DNA of 64,000 bases from Hymenobacter piscis (lineage in GTDB: Bacteria > Bacteroidota > Bacteroidia > Cytophagales > Hymenobacteraceae): NCBI RefSeq assembly GCF_018760735.1, contig NZ_JAHHZN010000017.1, forward strand, positions 1-64,000. The letters run 5' to 3'. Below, piece by piece: positions 61,397-64,000 of the stretch. The notes under the pieces were generated by a model. It was not told the DNA's origin and searched no databases. It was given only the letters and a program-made list of their open reading frames with translations. Every line of letters begins with the position of its first letter. Position 1 is the first letter of the stretch. Position numbers and translations under genes: made by a program.

Positions 61397-61704
61397 GCCC
61401 CCGCACGGCCGTAGTAATGCCGTTAGGGACCGGTGCACCCATGCCCTGGCCCCTTACCACGCCATTGGGCCGGGAAGACGTGATCCGCCCAACCCGGCAG
61501 GCGCACCAAGCGGGTAGTTGAGTTTGGGAAGCGGCCGGCGGCTTTAACAAGAGCCACTAGCAACGGCTTTCCAACTGATTGACTGTCAAAAAATCATTAC
61601 AGCAGAAACCGCCAGCCCTCCGCCAGCCCGGTCCGAGGATTCCTTTTAGGTTGCTTCGCAGCGCCCCGAAACCGGCTACCTTTGCGGCTTGCGTTTCTGC
61701 TGCT
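61397..61704. other. intergenic stretch between barrel and MFS genes
   Basis: About 308 bp, without a credible gene. An in-frame extension of the MFS gene starts at 61579 but has no coding character. It includes the -7 element at 61677-61684 and a TTG at 61651-61653, 23 bp further upstream. Confidence 0.5.
61677..61684 (+). promoter_or_regulatory. -7 promoter element (TACCTTTG)
   Basis: TACCTTTG ends 20 bp before the MFS ATG. A TTG lies 23 bp upstream, slightly beyond the usual 19-21 bp spacing. Confidence 0.45.
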
Positions 61705-62991
61705 ATGACGACGACGACTCCCGCTGCCACTACCCCGGCTCCCCGCTCGGCCCTCACGTTTATCTTCATCACCCTGCTGCTCGACGTGACGGGTATCGGC
61801 ATCATCATTCCCGTCATTCCGAAGCTGATTCAGCACCTGACCGGGGGCACGGTGAGCGAGGCGGCCAGGGTGGGCGGCTGGCTGGTATTCGCCTTCGCCG
61901 TGATGCAGTTCCTGTTCTCGCCGGTGCTGGGCAACCTCTCCGACCGCTACGGCCGCCGCCCGGTGCTGCTCTCGTCGCTACTCGGTTTCGGGCTCGATTA
62001 CCTGTTTCTGGCCTTCGCCCCCACCATCGGCTGGCTGTTCGTGGGCCGGCTGCTGGCGGGCATCACCGGGGCCAGCATCACCACCGCCTCGGCCTACATT
62101 GCCGACGTGTCGAAGCCCGAGGACCGGGCCCAGAACTTCGGGCTGATTGGGGCCGCCTTCGGGCTGGGCTTCATCATGGGGCCGCTGCTGGGCGGAGTGC
62201 TGGGCGAGTACAGCCACCAGCTGCCGTTTCTGGCCGCCGCGGGCCTGACGCTGCTCAACGTGGTGTACGGCTACTTCGTGCTGCCCGAATCGTTGCCCGT
62301 GGAGCGGCGGCGGCCGTTTTCCTGGCAGCGGGCCAACCCCGTGGGCAGCCTGAAATTGCTGGCCCGCTACCCCGTTATTCTGGGGCTGGTGGCCTCGCTG
62401 CTCTTCATTTACGTGGCCGCCCACGCCACCCAGAGCACGTGGTCGTACTACGTGATGGAGAAGTTCAGCTGGACCGAGAAATGGGTGGGCTACTCCCTGG
62501 CCGCGGTGGGGCTGCTGGTAGCCTTGGTGCAGGGCGTGCTCATTCGGCGCATCAACCCGGCCCTGGGCCCGCAACGCTCGGTGTACCTGGGCATGCTGCT
62601 CTACGCGGTGGGCTTCGTACTGTTTGCCTTTGCCAGCCGGGGCTGGATGATGTTCGCCTTTTTGGTGCCCTACTGCCTGGGCGGCATTGCCGGCCCGGCC
62701 CTGCAGGGTATTATTTCGGGCCAGGTACCCGCCGACGAGCAGGGCGAGCTGCAGGGCGCGCTCACCAGCCTGATGAGCCTGACTTCCATCGTGGGGCCGG
62801 TGCTCATGACCAACCTGTTCTCCTTCTACACCGGCCCCGGCGCGCCCGTGTACTTTCCCGGCGCGCCCTTCCTGCTGGCCGCTTTGCTCACGCTCATCAG
62901 CCTGGGCCTGGCCGCCCGCTCCCTGGCCAGCTACGTAGTCCCGGCGACTACTGCTGAGGCCACCGAGCCCGTAATCGAGTTGGGGCACTAG
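61705..62991 (+). CDS. TetA-like MFS transporter
   Basis: Starting at the ATG at 61705, the product is 428 residues with 12 predicted membrane helices. LTFIFITLLLDVTGIGIIIP and motif A GNLSDRYGRRPVLL, followed by GRLLAGITGASITTASAYIA, match the TCR/Tet drug:H+ antiporter family. It exports small molecules against protons. Sequence alone does not show tetracycline specificity; many such proteins are multidrug or unknown exporters. Its TAG overlaps by 4 bases the ancestral stop of the next, opposite-strand gene. Confidence 0.9.
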   Translation: MTTTTPAATTPAPRSALTFIFITLLLDVTGIGIIIPVIPKLIQHLTGGTVSEAARVGGWLVFAFAVMQFLFSPVLGNLSDRYGRRPVLLSSLLGFGLDYLFLAFAPTIGWLFVGRLLAGITGASITTASAYIADVSKPEDRAQNFGLIGAAFGLGFIMGPLLGGVLGEYSHQLPFLAAAGLTLLNVVYGYFVLPESLPVERRRPFSWQRANPVGSLKLLARYPVILGLVASLLFIYVAAHATQSTWSYYVMEKFSWTEKWVGYSLAAVGLLVALVQGVLIRRINPALGPQRSVYLGMLLYAVGFVLFAFASRGWMMFAFLVPYCLGGIAGPALQGIISGQVPADEQGELQGALTSLMSLTSIVGPVLMTNLFSFYTGPGAPVYFPGAPFLLAALLTLISLGLAARSLASYVVPATTAEATEPVIELGH

Positions 62992-63116
62992 ACGAGCGTT
63001 TGCACCCGCAGCTCCAGCCGGCCCTGCGTCATACTTAGGCCTTCAAACAGCCCATGCTCCGCCCCCGCCGCGTTGGGCAGCAGGTAGTAGTCTGCCGTTT
63101 CAGTCAGCAGCTCCCA
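62988..63116 (-). pseudogene. detached 3' end of the 63117 gene after an in-frame TAA
   Basis: Immediately downstream of the TAA at 63117-63119, the same frame continues for 42 protein-like codons (WELLTETADYYLLPNAAGAE, then HGLFEGLSMTQGRLELRVQT) and ends in TAG at 62988-62990, which shares CTAG with the MFS stop. The amino-acid composition is normal, so it appears to be the original C-terminus cut off by a nonsense change. Confidence 0.65.
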
Positions 63117-63662
63117 TTACAGGGTGGTAAAATTCAGGTACACCAGCCAGGTAGTGGCCGCCGGCGTCTGGCCGGGTAGGGGCTCCACGAGCTGCAGGAA
63201 AACGCCCTCGGCCCACTCCCGACATAGGTCGCTCACGAGCTGCCCATGCAGGCCGGCTACCTCGGGTTTCGTTTGCAGACAGTAAAGGCCAGGATTAGCT
63301 ACCGGACCATGCAAAGCAAGCCAGCCGTCAAACCACGAAGTAAATTCCGGGCTAACGTCCTCTGCATACTGCCAAGTGGTAAGTAGCTGGACTTGTTCGT
63401 TATATAGAACTACATCAGCCGCTTCCGAAGCTGATAAAACCTCCGGGGGTGGCTGGTAGCCAAATAGCTTCCGAATAGGCAGAACAACTTTTTGGTTCAC
63501 CTCTTCCCAAACCATCATTATCGCACCCGCACAAAACACTACTACGGCCACCGGAATCATAAGCACGATGAACGGCAGCCCCTTCGCTATTTCCCACCAA
63601 GAAGTTGATGTCTCGGCGGGCGGCGGGATAGTGGTTTTGTAAACGGTGAAGGGCATAATCAA
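63117..63662 (-). CDS. membrane-anchored protein of unknown function, probably truncated
   Basis: This 181-residue frame (MIM or MPF start) has one membrane helix (GLPFIVLMIPVAVVVFCAGA) and a soluble remainder (WFDGWLALHGPVANPGLYCL, GVFLQLVEPLPGQ). No family recognised. It is 15 bp downstream of the DUF2310 gene and likely in its operon. The natural protein probably ran another 42 residues (62988-63116). Confidence 0.6.
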   Translation of the reverse strand: MIMPFTVYKTTIPPPAETSTSWWEIAKGLPFIVLMIPVAVVVFCAGAIMMVWEEVNQKVVLPIRKLFGYQPPPEVLSASEAADVVLYNEQVQLLTTWQYAEDVSPEFTSWFDGWLALHGPVANPGLYCLQTKPEVAGLHGQLVSDLCREWAEGVFLQLVEPLPGQTPAATTWLVYLNFTTL

Positions 63663-63677
63663 AGGCGAATTAATAGG

Positions 63678-64000
63678 TTAGTTATTGGTAGATAAGGCCG
63701 AAATCAGCCGGTCGGGGACGCATTGAAAATAGTAGCGTCCGTGCAACGATTCGGTCCGTAACCAAGGCTGCCCGCACGCCGGGCAGGGCCGCCGCTGGTC
63801 CCGGGCCACGGAAATTGCCCGGTCATTGAACAGGTAATAATACACCGGCACCCCGGTCAGGGCTTCCAGCTCGGCCGCCAGCGCCCGGCCCTCCTTGGAT
63901 AAGGCGGAGCGAACATCTGATAACTGTCGGGTTGCCCACTGCTCCCCCACCGTGCAGTTGATCTGCAGACTGTCGCAGGCCCGGTAGTTGGTCTCCCAGC
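63678..64000 (-). CDS. DUF2310 Zn-ribbon protein, C-terminal part (runs off the right edge)
   Basis: The frame is open to position 64000. Its visible 107 residues include CDSLQINCTVGEQWATRQLS, RALAAELEALTGVPVYYYLF, and a Zn-ribbon CPACGQPW followed by a YYFQC that could give the remaining Cys. This is the C-terminal pattern of DUF2310, described as Zn-ribbon proteins that may bind nucleic acid. A GTG at 63948-63950 would start inside the gene and was rejected, because the family sequence continues upstream. Confidence 0.75.
   Translation of the reverse strand, partial: WETNYRACDSLQINCTVGEQWATRQLSDVRSALSKEGRALAAELEALTGVPVYYYLFNDRAISVARDQRRPCPACGQPWLRTESLHGRYYFQCVPDRLISALSTNN

Overview
The window reads as chromosomal DNA of a high-GC Bacteroidota, most likely Hymenobacter or a close relative in the Cytophagales. 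Four things point there: a type IX secretion sorting domain on a large secreted protein (17022-19760); Bacteroidota-type -7 promoter elements (TAnnTTTG) in front of several genes; families typical of the phylum (DUF3127, DUF1571, S46 dipeptidyl-peptidase, Omp85-like barrel); and short palindromic repeats scattered between and inside genes. I see no rRNA, tRNA or CRISPR array. Most genes are GC-rich. The SMI1/KNR4 pair (8235-9176) and an orphan gene (55944-56288) are visibly AT-richer.

Region 1 (1-13 kb) is the most distinctive part. On the minus strand it holds a complete set of bacterial RNA-repair genes: Hen1 (3'-terminal ribose 2'-O-methyltransferase), Pnkp (5' kinase, 2',3' phosphatase and ligase in one chain) and two RlaP-type nucleotidyltransferases. 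Together these would heal, seal and methyl-mark RNAs cut by ribotoxins. All four genes point the same way but are separated by an OmpA-family gene and by opposite-strand insertions: two SMI1/KNR4 paralogues, a DUF1963 gene and a metallo-beta-lactamase-like gene. The Pnkp reading frame carries two in-frame repeat insertions, one of them a perfect 41-bp inverted repeat placed just before a phosphatase metal-binding motif. A truncated transposase lies at the left edge.

Region 2 (13-25 kb, mostly minus strand) encodes envelope and secreted functions: a di-haem cytochrome c peroxidase, a PhoX-like lipoprotein, a choice-of-anchor-I/Calx-beta/T9SS protein, a GH1 beta-glucosidase, a GT-B glycosyltransferase, an LpxH-like phosphoesterase and a NUDIX hydrolase.

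Region 3 (25-41 kb) has a DEAD-box helicase and a small lipoprotein under a consensus promoter. Next comes a gene-free stretch beside an XRE regulator flanked by recurring TGTAAAC and GCGCTAA motifs. It continues with an L,D-transpeptidase, an M1 aminopeptidase, a convergent cyanophycinase and isoaspartyl peptidase pair (together able to break down cyanophycin), a DUF3127 protein with an SSB-like acidic tip, an LRR-protein kinase fusion, an SDR, an AlbA_2/Schlafen-type protein, a VOC protein, a 38-residue lysine-rich protein and a DinB protein.

Region 4 (41-64 kb) has a YkvA protein, an S46 (DPP11-like) peptidase, an amidohydrolase, a GT2, DUF1571, a dienoyl-CoA-reductase-like SDR, a small protein resembling EF-Tu domain III, an epimerase, an HI0933-type flavoprotein and a DUF2383 four-helix protein. 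It then has a cold-shock pair (CsdA-like helicase and CspA, both with long leaders), a thioesterase, a very large UvrD/AddA-like helicase, an Omp85-like barrel, a TetA-like MFS transporter, a gene apparently shortened by an in-frame stop, and a partial DUF2310 gene at the right edge. Repeats of the ATCACAGAT type abut the stop codons of five genes here.
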